Counted from the first letter of the stretch, positions 7,826-16,128 are shown. The stretch is DNA of 64,000 bases from Leifsonia sp. 466MF (GCF_900100265.1 NZ_LT629696.1:3844001-3908000); one strand, 5' to 3'. A program made the numbers and translations. Notes: a model not told the origin generated them from the letters alone.

Positions 7826-8455
7826 ATGGCGGTGATCAGGACGGAGCGCGGGCTCGACCGGCTCGTGAACTTCTCCGACGCGACGGTCGCGATCGCGATC
7901 ACGTTGCTGATCCTTCCGCTCGTCGATCAGGCCTCGAAGCTGGGCGGCACGTCGTTCGGCGACTTCCTCGGCGAGAACGGCTGGGAGATCTTCGCGTTCG
8001 TCATCTCGTTCGCCGTCATCGCGCGCTTCTGGGTCGTCCATCACCGCATGTTCGAGAGCGTGCGCGACTACAACTCCTGGATCATCTGGTTCAACTTCCT
8101 CTGGCTGCTCGCCATCGTCGCGATCCCGTTCAGCGCCAACGTGCTCGCCGAGTCCGACGGGCAGCGCGCGGAGGTCTATGCGCTCTACATCGGCGACATG
8201 CTCGTCGCGACGATCGCGACCCGGCTGATCGCCGAGGTGCTGTACCGCACCCCGGAACTGCTCACCGAGGAGGCGCGGGCGCAGATCGACCGCACCAACG
8301 GGATCGCCGAGGCGAGCATCATGGCCGTCGCCCTCGTGCTCGCCGTGCTGTTCCCGAGCATCAACCTGTTCTGGCTGTTCCTGCTCTTCCTGTCGGGCCC
8401 CCTGCATGCCCTTCTGCACAGGCTCGTCTACGGCCCTTCCCAGACGACAGCCTGA
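7826..8455 (+). CDS. TMEM175-family potassium channel-like protein
   Basis: A 209-residue, six-helix membrane protein of the TMEM175/DUF1211 family. The signature at residues 13-27 is RLVNFSDATVAIAIT, the FSD motif of helix 1 that lines the pore in bacterial TMEM175 channels. Bacterial members have one six-helix repeat and form tetramers, and this length fits. The FSD motif is present, while the residues after it (AT in place of the usual GVF/AVF) are slightly divergent. CAGAAT 6 bases before the ATG suggests a leaderless transcript. Confidence 0.85.
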   Translation: MAVIRTERGLDRLVNFSDATVAIAITLLILPLVDQASKLGGTSFGDFLGENGWEIFAFVISFAVIARFWVVHHRMFESVRDYNSWIIWFNFLWLLAIVAIPFSANVLAESDGQRAEVYALYIGDMLVATIATRLIAEVLYRTPELLTEEARAQIDRTNGIAEASIMAVALVLAVLFPSINLFWLFLLFLSGPLHALLHRLVYGPSQTTA

Positions 8456-8471
8456 GGGCTAGCGTCGGGGC

Positions 8472-8660
8472 ATGCGCCTGAAGACCGTTCTCATCCTTGT
8501 CGTCGTGGCCGTCGCGTACCTGCTCGGAGCCCGCGCCGGGCGCGAACGCTACGAGCAGATCACCGAGGCCGTCACGTCGTTCTGGAACGCGCCCGATGTG
8601 AAGAAGGCGCGTAAGAAGGCCGCGGCGCGTGCTCAGAAGGCGCGCAAGCGCCTGTCCTGA
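8472..8660 (+). CDS. Small YtxH-like membrane protein
   Basis: A 62-residue protein: one N-terminal membrane segment (TVLILVVVAVAYLLGARAG), followed by RERYEQI and a strongly basic helical tail (KKARKKAAARAQKARKRL). This layout matches the small YtxH-type proteins common in actinobacteria; function unknown. TAGCGT 6 bases upstream of the ATG suggests a leaderless start. A strong hairpin follows the gene at 8698. Confidence 0.8.
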   Translation: MRLKTVLILVVVAVAYLLGARAGRERYEQITEAVTSFWNAPDVKKARKKAAARAQKARKRLS

Positions 8661-8697
8661 CGGCTCTGTCGGGCCTGATCGCCTGACCTGATCGCGG

Positions 8698-8742
8698 ATT
8701 GACCCGCGCGGATCCCGCCCGAGTGGATCCGACGGGGTCAAT
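8698..8742. terminator. Bidirectional hairpin terminator
   Basis: Arms 8698-8715 and 8725-8742 pair over 18 bases with a block of three mismatches, around a 9-base loop. ATTGACCC and GGGTCAAT form the outer pairs and GGATCC the inner pairs. It lies between two convergent genes, and the arms carry A/T-rich outer ends on both strands. Confidence 0.7.
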
Positions 8743-8747
8743 GAGGT

Positions 8748-8975
8748 TCAGGGCTCGTCGTAGTCCCCGTCGGTGTATTCGCCTTCGGGGGCGTCGGCGG
8801 CCTCGTCCGCATCCGTGTACGTACCCTCGACCGCAGGGTCGGGGCCGGGGTTCTCCTCGGTCTCGGTGTACTGACCGTGGACCGTGCGCTCGTGCGGCGC
8901 CTCGCCGTCGACCTCGGTGTAGCTGCCCTCGAGGTTCTCGCGTGCGTCGCCGGTCGGCTGCTCTGGGTTGCTCAT
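8748..8975 (-). CDS. Small acidic protein with four YT repeats
   Basis: A 75-residue, very acidic protein of unknown function. It carries four spaced copies of a G-x-Y-T-[ED] unit (GSYTEVDG, GQYTETEE, GTYTDADE, GEYTDGDYDE), with the spacing growing from about 15 to 20 residues. No signal peptide or membrane segment. It is convergent with the YtxH-like gene and divergent from the large membrane hydrolase gene. Regular codon use and a clear ATG support a real gene. Confidence 0.75.
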   Translation of the reverse strand: MSNPEQPTGDARENLEGSYTEVDGEAPHERTVHGQYTETEENPGPDPAVEGTYTDADEAADAPEGEYTDGDYDEP

Positions 8976-9004
8976 AGCAGGGACATTACGCCGTGCCGTC
9001 GCGC

Positions 9005-9044
9005 ACGGCTACAGGTGCGGTGTGCGCAACGTCGCTGTAGCCGT
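9005..9044. promoter_or_regulatory. 10-base inverted repeat between divergent genes
   Basis: ACGGCTACAG (9005-9014) and CTGTAGCCGT (9035-9044) are perfect arms separated by 20 bases. The site lies between the acidic repeat gene and the membrane hydrolase gene. It could be an operator or a transcript hairpin. A TAGTCT -10-like sequence for the rightward gene follows at about 9062. Confidence 0.45.
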
Positions 9045-9097
9045 CCGGGCCCGGCGGAGAGTAGTCTGCGCGCGTCACCCGGACGATCGGCGGAGGG

Positions 9098-11998
9098 ATG
9101 AGCGACGAGGCGCGGCCCCATGACTGGCCCCATCATGTGCTCGAGTTGCGCATCCACGGCATCAAGAACACCCCGCCGACGGAGATGCTCGGGCGCGAGC
9201 AGAGCGAGCTGCGGCAGACGCAGGGCGACGAGAACGGCGGGTTCTGGTGGGCGCCGAAGCAGGATGAGCCCGACCGCGATCCCGACGACGCGCCCGGCAC
9301 GATCGACCCGGCCGTTCCGCCGCCCGACGTGCGCACCGAGGCGTACTCGTGGGGCCGGCTGGCCCGGTACGGCTCCGGCCCGCTGCTGTTCATCGGGCAG
9401 CTCTTCGTCCAGCTCGCCTGGCTGCTGCTGGCCCCGTTCGGCCTGGCGAACTCGGCGTACTGGACCCGGCGCATCCCGACCCAGCGGGCGGGCGGCGAGT
9501 GGGATGCCGGGGTCGGCGGCGCGTCCCTCCGCATCTTCGCGCTCGGACTGACCCTGCTCTACGTCTGCGCCCTCGGCTCCGTGAGCCTCGACCTGGGCGT
9601 GCAGTGTGTGACGGGCACGGCGTGCACCGCGCTTCCGGAGGCGGTCACCGGCTTCTTCGCGAACGCGCCGCTGAGCTGGCGCGGGCCGCAGCTGTCGCTG
9701 CTCTCGCTCGTGCCGATCGCGGGCGTCCTACTCCTTTTCCTCGTGTCGCGCCGAGCGCGGGCGCGCTACGAAGCGGCGATCTTCGACGCGGCCGACCGCA
9801 TGGGCGGGCGCGGTGTCCGGCGCAACGGCCGTCTGCGTCCGCTCGCGTCGGAGGGCTTCTGGCGCACGGCGCGCGTCGGCTCCCCGACCGAGCGTCTGCA
9901 CCTGGCGGCCGCCTTCCTGCTCGTCGCCCTGCTGCTCGCCTGGGACCGCATGTTCGCCGGCGCTGCCGCGTGCGTGAAGCTGCAGACCTTCGTGTCGGGC
10001 GAGTGCCTCAGTGCCGCGTTCGGATCGCGGGACGTGCTCGCCCTCAGCGGCGGGATCATCGCGGCGGCAGGGCTGACGGTCACCATCATCCTGGTCGGGG
10101 TGTTCGCCGAGACGACGAGCACGGGGGATGCCGGCGACACCTCGGTCGACGAGTTCCTGCGCGACCGCCTCCGCCGCACCGGAACGGTCACAGCCTGGGT
10201 GCTGGTGGTGTCCATCCTCGTCTACCTCTACGTCGGCGCAACCCTGTGGTTCGGCGGCGAGTATGCGGCGCCGCCGTCGGGGGCGTTCCTCGGGCTCGCG
10301 ACCGCGCCATCCATCATCCTCGGCGTACTGCTCGCCATCTGCATCTCGGCGCTGGGATGGCGGCGCGGGGTTCCGCACTGGCGGTCGATCGCCCTGATGA
10401 CCGGCGCAGGGCTGACCTTCCTCGCCGGAGTCGCGCAGAATCCGCCGACGCAGAACGCCGCGCCGGGTCCGCTTCGTTTGCCCCTGTTCGCCATCGCGGC
10501 CGTGCTGACCCTCGCGCAGCTGATCCTCGTCTGGCGGTGGCCGTACTTCCCGAGCGGCCGCCGGGCCGGCCCGCCGGAGCGATTCCGGGCCGAAGGCTGG
10601 GCGGGCATGGGTCCGGGCGTCGTCATGCTGTGGTCGCTGGGCGCCGCGATGATCCTCTCCACCCTGCTCGTGCTCGGGGTGCAGGGCTGGCTGGTCAGCG
10701 GGTCGCCGCCGTGCGGCTGTGCGACCCCGCCGCACGCGGTGCTGAGGCCGCCGATCGTCTACCACAACTTCGGCGACGTGCTCCCGTTCATCGCCATCGC
10801 GCTCGCCCTCGTCGGGATCGGCGTCGCCGCCGCGGTCCTGCGCTGGGTTCCGCTGCTGACGACGCCCCGCACGCGTGACGGCCGCCGGCCGCTGCTGGAG
10901 CAGGTGGATGCGTACCGCGACGGCCGCATCGCCGCGAGCACGACGGCCGACCGCCTGGCGCTGAAGATCCTGCGTGCACGGCGACTAGCCGCGCTGGTGC
11001 ACCGGGGCGAGCCCATTCTCGGAATCCTCGCCGCGCTGCTCGCCGTCGGCTTCGTCGTAGCGCTCGCCGTCTCGTACTCGGTCGTCTTCCGCTGGATCGA
11101 CGCGCTCGTCGGTCCGGCTCTCGCGGTCATCGCCGCCGCCATCCTCGCCGTGGTGGTGGAGAACGCGTTGACCGCCAAGGAACGGCCGATCAGCATCATG
11201 TGGGACCTCATGTGCTTCCTCCCGCGGGCGGGACATCCGTTCGGTCCGCCTTGCTACGCGGAGCGCGTCGTCCCCGAGCTGCGCGACCGTGTCGCCGACT
11301 GGCTGACGCACGACCGGGAGCCGCCGGAAGGGCTCACGCTGGCCGAACGACTCCGCTGGCGAGACGAGCAGGAGGAGGCCGCGCTCGGCGAGAAGCGCCC
11401 GTTCAGCGTGGTCCTGTCGGCCCACAGCCTGGGCGCCGTGCTGGCTGTCTCGACGCTGTTCACCCTGCGGCCGGACGACGCCGACCGGCTGCGCAACGTC
11501 GCGCTGTTGACCTACGGCTCGCAGCTGCGCGTCTACTTCGGGCGGTTCTTCCCCGAACTATTCGGGCCGGATGCCCTCGGTACCCTCGGCTCGCGGCGTC
11601 CGCTCCTCGGCAAGGCCGACCCGTGGTTCACCCAGGTGGAGCGCGATCAGGACGGCGACCCGGTCGTCATCGGCGCGTCCGGCGCATCCGACCCGTCGCT
11701 CGTGCAGCTGCTGACACAGGAGGACGGCTCGGTCGCCTGGATCAACCTGTGGCGCCGGACGGACTACCTCGGCTTCCCGGTCAACAGCTACCGCCTCGAA
11801 GACCGCCGCCCGGACGACATCGACCGGGGAGCCGACGAGTTCGGTCCGCCGCGCTACCTCGTGAAGGTCGCGACGCATCCCGACTACCAATCGGCGCCGC
11901 AGTACCGCGTGGCGCTCCTCGACCTCATCGCCCGCCTCGACGCTCCCGCCCCGCCCGCCCCGCCCGCCTCACCCGGCTCCCCATCCAACAGCTCCTGA
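9098..11998 (+). CDS. Large integral membrane protein with serine-hydrolase motif
   Basis: A 966-residue protein. The N-terminus has LELRIHGIKNTPPTEMLG, the same opening (H-G-[VI]-x-x-T-P-P) as a family of large actinobacterial membrane proteins. About ten hydrophobic segments follow between residues 90 and 700. The C-terminal part carries SAHSLGAVLA near residue 770, a Ser-based nucleophile-elbow motif of alpha/beta hydrolases, and a polar tail rich in Pro/Ala. The substrate is unknown. The start follows a GGAGGG Shine-Dalgarno sequence. The final codons and the TGA stop are supplied by a palindromic repeat (11985-12049), so the original gene may have ended differently. Confidence 0.8.
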   Translation: MSDEARPHDWPHHVLELRIHGIKNTPPTEMLGREQSELRQTQGDENGGFWWAPKQDEPDRDPDDAPGTIDPAVPPPDVRTEAYSWGRLARYGSGPLLFIGQLFVQLAWLLLAPFGLANSAYWTRRIPTQRAGGEWDAGVGGASLRIFALGLTLLYVCALGSVSLDLGVQCVTGTACTALPEAVTGFFANAPLSWRGPQLSLLSLVPIAGVLLLFLVSRRARARYEAAIFDAADRMGGRGVRRNGRLRPLASEGFWRTARVGSPTERLHLAAAFLLVALLLAWDRMFAGAAACVKLQTFVSGECLSAAFGSRDVLALSGGIIAAAGLTVTIILVGVFAETTSTGDAGDTSVDEFLRDRLRRTGTVTAWVLVVSILVYLYVGATLWFGGEYAAPPSGAFLGLATAPSIILGVLLAICISALGWRRGVPHWRSIALMTGAGLTFLAGVAQNPPTQNAAPGPLRLPLFAIAAVLTLAQLILVWRWPYFPSGRRAGPPERFRAEGWAGMGPGVVMLWSLGAAMILSTLLVLGVQGWLVSGSPPCGCATPPHAVLRPPIVYHNFGDVLPFIAIALALVGIGVAAAVLRWVPLLTTPRTRDGRRPLLEQVDAYRDGRIAASTTADRLALKILRARRLAALVHRGEPILGILAALLAVGFVVALAVSYSVVFRWIDALVGPALAVIAAAILAVVVENALTAKERPISIMWDLMCFLPRAGHPFGPPCYAERVVPELRDRVADWLTHDREPPEGLTLAERLRWRDEQEEAALGEKRPFSVVLSAHSLGAVLAVSTLFTLRPDDADRLRNVALLTYGSQLRVYFGRFFPELFGPDALGTLGSRRPLLGKADPWFTQVERDQDGDPVVIGASGASDPSLVQLLTQEDGSVAWINLWRRTDYLGFPVNSYRLEDRRPDDIDRGADEFGPPRYLVKVATHPDYQSAPQYRVALLDLIARLDAPAPPAPPASPGSPSNSS

Positions 11999-12049
11999 GT
12001 TTTTCGCCCTTTTCGACCGCGAAACGCGCAAAAACTCCGCAGCTGTTGG
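11985..12049. repeat. Palindromic repeat, family I, across a stop codon
   Basis: Arms 11985-12006 and 12027-12049 share CCAACAGCT...GAGTTTTT and its complement. It begins inside the last codons of the membrane hydrolase gene and provides its TGA. The codon phase (aac agc tcc tga gtt ttt) is the same as in the copy at 35419, where GGA stands in place of TGA. Confidence 0.8.
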
Positions 12050-12146
12050 CGAGGGGGGCGCGGGCGCGGGGATGCACGGTACGCCGGGAGGCGGGCGCGG
12101 GTAAGCCCCCTTGCGGGCGGCGGGGGTGCGGCGTTTCGTGGGGCCT

Positions 12147-12359
12147 ATGACCGATTCGCGCGATGCACAGGAGCCGATCACCGGCCACGACCCCACCAAC
12201 GGGCTGGCCGGCGATCTCGAGGGCGACGACGGCGGTGCCGCCGAGCCCTCCGCGGACAGGGACGTGATCCAGGAGGTCATCCCGGATCTCGACGACGCCC
12301 GCGCCGAACCGGATGACGGGAACTCCGCCACCTCGTACAGCGAAGAGGGCAAGCCGTGA
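12147..12359 (+). CDS. Small acidic hypothetical protein
   Basis: A 70-residue acidic protein (MTDSRDAQEPITGHD start), rich in Asp, Glu, Ala and Gly, without membrane segments. Not recognised. The ATG at 12147 is preferred to a start 12 codons upstream because the upstream part is basic and lies in repeat-adjacent sequence. It is followed after 22 bases by another acidic gene with a good ribosome site, and the two probably form a unit. Confidence 0.6.
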   Translation: MTDSRDAQEPITGHDPTNGLAGDLEGDDGGAAEPSADRDVIQEVIPDLDDARAEPDDGNSATSYSEEGKP

Positions 12360-12381
12360 GGCGCCCGGGAAGGAGCGAAGC

Positions 12382-12696
12382 ATGAGCGACACCAGCGGAC
12401 TGCCGAACACGGACGCCGAGGGCGTTCCGGCCGAGGACAAGCCCGAACGCTTCGAGCAGGGTCAGGGCGCCGACGCCGACCGCGACGCCCAGGCCGCCGA
12501 GCCCGCCGAGACGGAGCCCGGCCAGTCCGGAGACGTCTCCGAACCGCACGAGACGGGAGTCGCACCGGAAGGGGCAGAGGATGTGACGGCCGCCGACAGC
12601 GGCACCGACCAGGCCGAGCCCCCGCCCGCCGACTTCGATCCGGCCGACCAGCCGTCCAACCCGGACCTCGTGGGGCACGTCGAGCCCCCGGACTGA
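12382..12696 (+). CDS. Acidic, disordered hypothetical protein
   Basis: A 104-residue protein that is almost entirely acidic and probably disordered (many Glu, Asp, Ala, Pro, Gln). AAGGAG lies 8 bases before the ATG. Not recognised; similar acidic Pro/Ala-rich proteins are common in Microbacteriaceae. It ends 43 bases before a GC-rich hairpin. Confidence 0.7.
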   Translation: MSDTSGLPNTDAEGVPAEDKPERFEQGQGADADRDAQAAEPAETEPGQSGDVSEPHETGVAPEGAEDVTAADSGTDQAEPPPADFDPADQPSNPDLVGHVEPPD

Positions 12697-12738
12697 TCCG
12701 CCGCATCCAGCCACCGACGTGACGTCGGTACCCGACCG

Positions 12739-12767
12739 GCCCCGCCCTCTTCATCCCAGGGCGGGGC
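12739..12767. terminator. GC-rich hairpin between convergent genes
   Basis: GCCCCGCCCT (12739-12748) pairs with AGGGCGGGGC (12758-12767) around a 9-base loop. It lies between the acidic gene and the convergent membrane protein gene and can serve both. Confidence 0.7.
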
Positions 12768-12808
12768 TGCTCGCTGTCCGGGTGCGGCTGTCGGCTCAGC
12801 AGCGCAGT

Positions 12809-13003
12809 TCAGACGTGCGGCCGCCCGGCCAGCCAGCAGGCGCCCGCGAGGAGCCCGACCACGCACATCCCCACGCCCACGCCGAGCACCGGGGCGTCCC
12901 CGCCGGTCCGCGGCAGCAGCAGACCGACGACGAACAGCAGCGCGCCGACGTTGAGCGTCACGGCGGAGACCCAGCCGAGTGTCGTGCGCAGCGTCGCGTT
13001 CAT
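12809..13003 (-). CDS. Small two-helix membrane protein
   Basis: A 64-residue protein with two hydrophobic helices (VTLNVGALLFVVGLLL and VLGVGVGMCVVGLLAGACW) and a short loop with PRTGGDAP. Function unknown. TACGAT lies 7 bases before the ATG, consistent with a leaderless transcript. Confidence 0.7.
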   Translation of the reverse strand: MNATLRTTLGWVSAVTLNVGALLFVVGLLLPRTGGDAPVLGVGVGMCVVGLLAGACWLAGRPHV

Positions 13004-13029
13004 CCGGGCAATCGTAGCCCGTCGGGCGG

Positions 13030-13377
13030 CTACTCCCCGTCGATCAGCTCGAGCAGGCGCTTGGTCTCACGGGCGATATCGTCGTGGTCGTTCTGTGCGG
13101 CGCGGCTCTCCAGCGAGATCACCGCGCAGCGGTGCACCTTCGTGAAGTCGCCGTACGGGAAGCTGAAGCGCCCCTTGGTCTCTTCGCTCTTGTCCGGATC
13201 CTCGCCGAGGTGCCAGAGCGCGTAGTCGTCCCAGCCGTTCTTCTCGATGTAGCGGTTCTCCTCGTCGGCGCTGGGGGCGTGTTCGCTCCAGTCGTCGCGC
13301 TCGTCGTGCACGACCTTGCCCTGCTCGACCAGCTTCCTGGCGTGCTCCAGCGCTTTCTTGTTGAGACGTACCGTCAT
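13030..13377 (-). CDS. Conserved hypothetical protein, about 115 residues
   Basis: A 115-residue soluble protein starting MTVRLNKKALEHARKLVEQG. Conserved-looking blocks are WSEHAPSADEENRYIEKNGW, YALWHLGEDP and KGRFSFPYGDFTKVHRCAV. From memory, this layout belongs to a widespread but unnamed bacterial family. The start ATG overlaps the stop of the upstream gene (ATGA), so the two are coupled. Confidence 0.85.
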   Translation of the reverse strand: MTVRLNKKALEHARKLVEQGKVVHDERDDWSEHAPSADEENRYIEKNGWDDYALWHLGEDPDKSEETKGRFSFPYGDFTKVHRCAVISLESRAAQNDHDDIARETKRLLELIDGE

Positions 13378-13673
13378 GCCTCTCCCTGGTTGCCTGTCGC
13401 GGCCGTCTCCGCGTCCAGCGACTCGTTGATGAGCGATGCGACGAGCATCTTCCAGTCGGATCCTTCGTGCAGCGTCTCCGTGTAGCCCGGGGGCACTGCG
13501 CCGAACACCGGCTCGTGCTCCTCCCCTTCGACGGCGACGCGGATCAGGGTCCCCAGTTCGGCGTGCGACTCGTCGAGGACGACCCACACCCCTGCCGTCT
13601 TCTTCTCCACGTGGAAGATGCGGCCCCGGTACGGGTACCGCACGCTGGACATCTCGAGCTCGCTCGCCGACAT
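13374..13673 (-). CDS. Small hypothetical protein
   Basis: A 99-residue protein starting MSASELEMSSVRYPYRGRIF; the ATG at 13673 has AGAGGAG just upstream and is preferred to a longer form. The sequence is beta-rich (GRIFHVEKKTAGVWVVLDE), then ends in a Glu/Ala-rich tail. Not recognised. It is the first gene of a two-gene unit with the conserved hypothetical downstream. Confidence 0.75.
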   Translation of the reverse strand: MSASELEMSSVRYPYRGRIFHVEKKTAGVWVVLDESHAELGTLIRVAVEGEEHEPVFGAVPPGYTETLHEGSDWKMLVASLINESLDAETAATGNQGEA

Positions 13674-13755
13674 GGCGACTCCTCTCGTCGGACTCGTCGG
13701 CACCTATCGAACGCCCAGCGCCCGCGCTTGGCAAGAGGGATGTCGTGAGCGGCCG

Positions 13756-13779
13756 CTGCGGAGCGCGCGCTCGCCGCAG
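13756..13779 (-). terminator. Short GC hairpin behind the HAD gene
   Basis: CTGCGG (13756-13761) and CCGCAG (13774-13779) pair, and the inner bases AGCG/CGCT extend the stem. It lies 14 bases after the stop of the leftward HAD gene. Confidence 0.5.
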
Positions 13780-13792
13780 GCCCAGCGGGCTC

Positions 13793-14461
13793 TCAGGCCG
13801 ACCGTCGACCGCTGAGAACGCCGTCGATGCGGTCGAGCAGATCGGCCGGGTCGTCGAACACCGACACCGCTCCGGCTTCGAGGAGCTCGGAGGGCCCCAC
13901 CCCGCCGGACAGCACGCCCGCAGCGCGGACGTGCGCGCGCGCCGCGGCCATCATGTCCCACGTCGAGTCGCCGATGAAGAGCGCGTCGGAAGGCGCGGAT
14001 CCCGCGCGTTCCAGCGCGACCTCGATGATCCCGGGCTCGGGCTTGGCCGTCGCCACATCGTCGGCGTTCGTCGTCGCGTGGATGGCGTCCTCCGCATCCA
14101 GAGCATCCATCAGCAGCTCCAGCTCGTCCGTCGGCGCGGAGGTCGCCAGCACCACCCGGATCCCGCGCGACGACAGCTCCCGCAGCAGGTCGCCCGCGTG
14201 CTCGAACGCCCGCAGCCGCCCGGCCTGCTCGCGGTAGTAGCGCGAGTGCAGATCCTTCGCCCGCGTGACCCAGTCGTCATCGCGGTCACCGACCAGCCCT
14301 TCCAGGAGCCGGGCGGAGTCCTGCCCGATGGCCCGGTGGATGCGCCACGAGTCGACGGGCGTCCCCATGTCGGCGAACGCGCGGCTCCACGCGTCGACGT
14401 GCAGGAAGTTGGAGTCGACCAGGGTCCCGTCGACGTCGAAGAGCACAGCGGAGATCGTCAT
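13793..14461 (-). CDS. HAD-superfamily phosphatase, beta-phosphoglucomutase-like
   Basis: A 222-residue HAD hydrolase. Motif I is DVDGTLVDSN (residues 9-18) with the nucleophile Asp and the +2 Asp, then a helical cap, motif II at LATSAP (T/S), motif III KPEPG, and motif IV FIGDSTWDM. The cap position and size match subfamily IA sugar-phosphate phosphatases or phosphoglycolate-phosphatase-like enzymes; the substrate cannot be told. TAGTCG lies 7 bases before the ATG, so it may be leaderless. The divergent neighbour is a broken SDR gene. Confidence 0.92.
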   Translation of the reverse strand: MTISAVLFDVDGTLVDSNFLHVDAWSRAFADMGTPVDSWRIHRAIGQDSARLLEGLVGDRDDDWVTRAKDLHSRYYREQAGRLRAFEHAGDLLRELSSRGIRVVLATSAPTDELELLMDALDAEDAIHATTNADDVATAKPEPGIIEVALERAGSAPSDALFIGDSTWDMMAAARAHVRAAGVLSGGVGPSELLEAGAVSVFDDPADLLDRIDGVLSGRRSA

Positions 14462-14517
14462 GGCTCCACGACTACCACCCCTTGCGCACGTCCGGCATGG
14501 GGTGCACCGTTCCCGGC

Positions 14518-15177
14518 ATGGCTGATCACTCGTATCCGGAACTCACCGACCCGCGCACCGCCATCGTCACCGGCTCCGACTCCGGCATCGGCCGAGCGAC
14601 CGCGGTCGCCCTCGCCCAGGCCGGCATGGACGTCGGGATCACCTGGCACTCCGACGAGGAGGGCGCGGAGGAGACCACGCGACTCGTCCGCGAGGCCGGC
14701 CGCCGTGCCGTCGTCGCCCAGCTCGACACCACCGACGCCCCCGCCTGCGGCGACGTCGTCGAACGCATGGCCGACGAGCTCGGCGGCTGCGACGTCTTCG
14801 TCAACAACGCCGGCCTCAACGGCGGCACCCCCTTCTTCGAGACCGACTGGGAGACCTGGCGGAAGACCGTCTGCGCCGACCTCGACGGCGCGTTCGTCTG
14901 CATCCAGCGCATGGCCCGGCGGATGGTGGATGCGGGACGCGGCGGTCGCATCATCGGCGTCACCAGCGTCCACGAGCACCAGCCGCGCGTCGGATCCGCC
15001 GCGTACGATGCCGCGAAGCACGGGCTCGGCGGCCTCCTGAAGACCCTCGGAGGCGACGAGCCCGGAGTCCGGCCCCGGCGCCGTGTTCCGGAACACGATC
15101 CGCGGGCCCGAGGGCAGCTTCCACACCGACGCACCGGTGGATGCGGGAGCCGAGGTCGAGGCGGCGGGCGCCGGTGA
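14518..15177 (+). pseudogene. Short-chain dehydrogenase, C-terminus lost at a deletion junction
   Basis: The first 180 residues are a normal SDR: cofactor motif TGSDSGIGRA, NNAG at about residue 98, catalytic Ser in ITSVHEHQ-type strand (seen as GVTSVHEHQ) and YDAAKHG (Tyr and Lys present). After GGLLKTL the family match stops abruptly. The remaining frame reads through the antisense of a lipoprotein gene and ends at 15177 with a basic, low-complexity tail. The lost part would carry the substrate loop and the NAVAPG-type segment. The junction lies at about 15046-15060. The product is probably not a working enzyme. Confidence 0.8.
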
Positions 15178-15273
15178 GGCTCCCGCGCATCCACTCGCTC
15201 CGCCGAGCACCGCGGCGATGGCTGCCGCAGCGGCGACAGCCCGCGCGACGCGACGTCTGGTGGCCTTGTTCAT
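15058..15273 (-). pseudogene. 5' fragment of a lipoprotein gene
   Basis: On the minus strand an ATG at 15273 begins a clear lipoprotein signal: basic n-region (MNKATRRRVAR), Ala-rich hydrophobic stretch and lipobox LGGASGC. An Ala/Ser/Pro linker and a beta-like segment WKLPSGPRIVFRNTAPGPDS follow. The match then ends and the frame runs on as antisense of the SDR gene. The segment resembles the start of actinobacterial TolB-like lipoproteins (from memory). It is the other half of the deletion that cut the SDR gene. Confidence 0.7.
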
Positions 15274-15372
15274 CGACGGTCTCCTCCGCTTGAGCGCTCG
15301 TTAATTAAGGACTCGGGAAGGAGCGGGTGATTACGCAGGAGGACGACATCCACAGGAGGGGTCGCCCACCGC

Positions 15373-16068
15373 TCAGCCGATCAGCGAGACGGCGCGCGCG
15401 ATCACGAGGGCGAGGAGCGCGAAGCCGGCGAACGACTCCAGTGACATCAGCAGCTTGGCGCGGTGGGTCAGCGGCATGGTGTCGGTCGGGCTGAACGCCA
15501 TCGAGTTCGACAGCGAGAAGTAGAAGTAGTCGATGTAGTTCGGCACCCAGTCGGCCTGCTTGCTGGATCCGCGCGCCACTTCGTCGACGGCGTCGTGATC
15601 CTCGTCCTGCGGGAAACGGAAGTCCGCCAGGGCCAGTCGAGGCCGCGGAACGGTCGCGCGTGCGACCGGGCCACCGCGGTCGAGCACCCAGAACACCAGC
15701 GCGAAAGCGATCACGTTGGTCAGCCACACCTGCAGCGACGCGAGGAGCAGCTCGTAACCGTTGCCGTGCTTGTTGAGCAGCCGGACCACCGTCTCCGCGA
15801 ACGCGATCTGGTTCGCCAGCAGGATGAAGATCGAGAGGGCGATCTCGGCCCGGCGCGACCACCGCGACTCCCTGGTGAGCCGGTGCGGGTTGTAGAGAAC
15901 GAGTGCGACGACCATGAGCACGCACACCCCGACGACGGCGTATCGCTCCAGCAGGGGGACGACGCTGGGGAGGAACGCGTACGCCGCCAGGGCGACGAGC
16001 GTGGCGATCACGGCGGGCCAGCGATGCTCCGGCTGGGCCGACCGCTCCCGCTTCTCGGTCTGGGTCAC
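15373..16068 (-). CDS. Multi-helix membrane protein with ion-channel-like C-terminus
   Basis: A 231-residue membrane protein with about five to six helices. Near the C-terminus, YIDYFYFSLSNSMAFSPTD precedes TMPLTHRAKLLMSLES; this resembles the pore-like segment of DUF1345/two-helix ion channel-like proteins found in actinobacteria. Function not established. Start is a GTG with TACTGT 7 bases before it, consistent with a leaderless transcript. It stands alone between the lipoprotein fragment and a small leftward gene. Confidence 0.8.
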   Translation of the reverse strand: MTQTEKRERSAQPEHRWPAVIATLVALAAYAFLPSVVPLLERYAVVGVCVLMVVALVLYNPHRLTRESRWSRRAEIALSIFILLANQIAFAETVVRLLNKHGNGYELLLASLQVWLTNVIAFALVFWVLDRGGPVARATVPRPRLALADFRFPQDEDHDAVDEVARGSSKQADWVPNYIDYFYFSLSNSMAFSPTDTMPLTHRAKLLMSLESFAGFALLALVIARAVSLIG

Positions 16069-16128
16069 ACGGGGAACAGTACCGCCGGGGCGCGCGGTGG
16101 AGCGGGAGGCGGCGCGGGGCGGTGCCGC

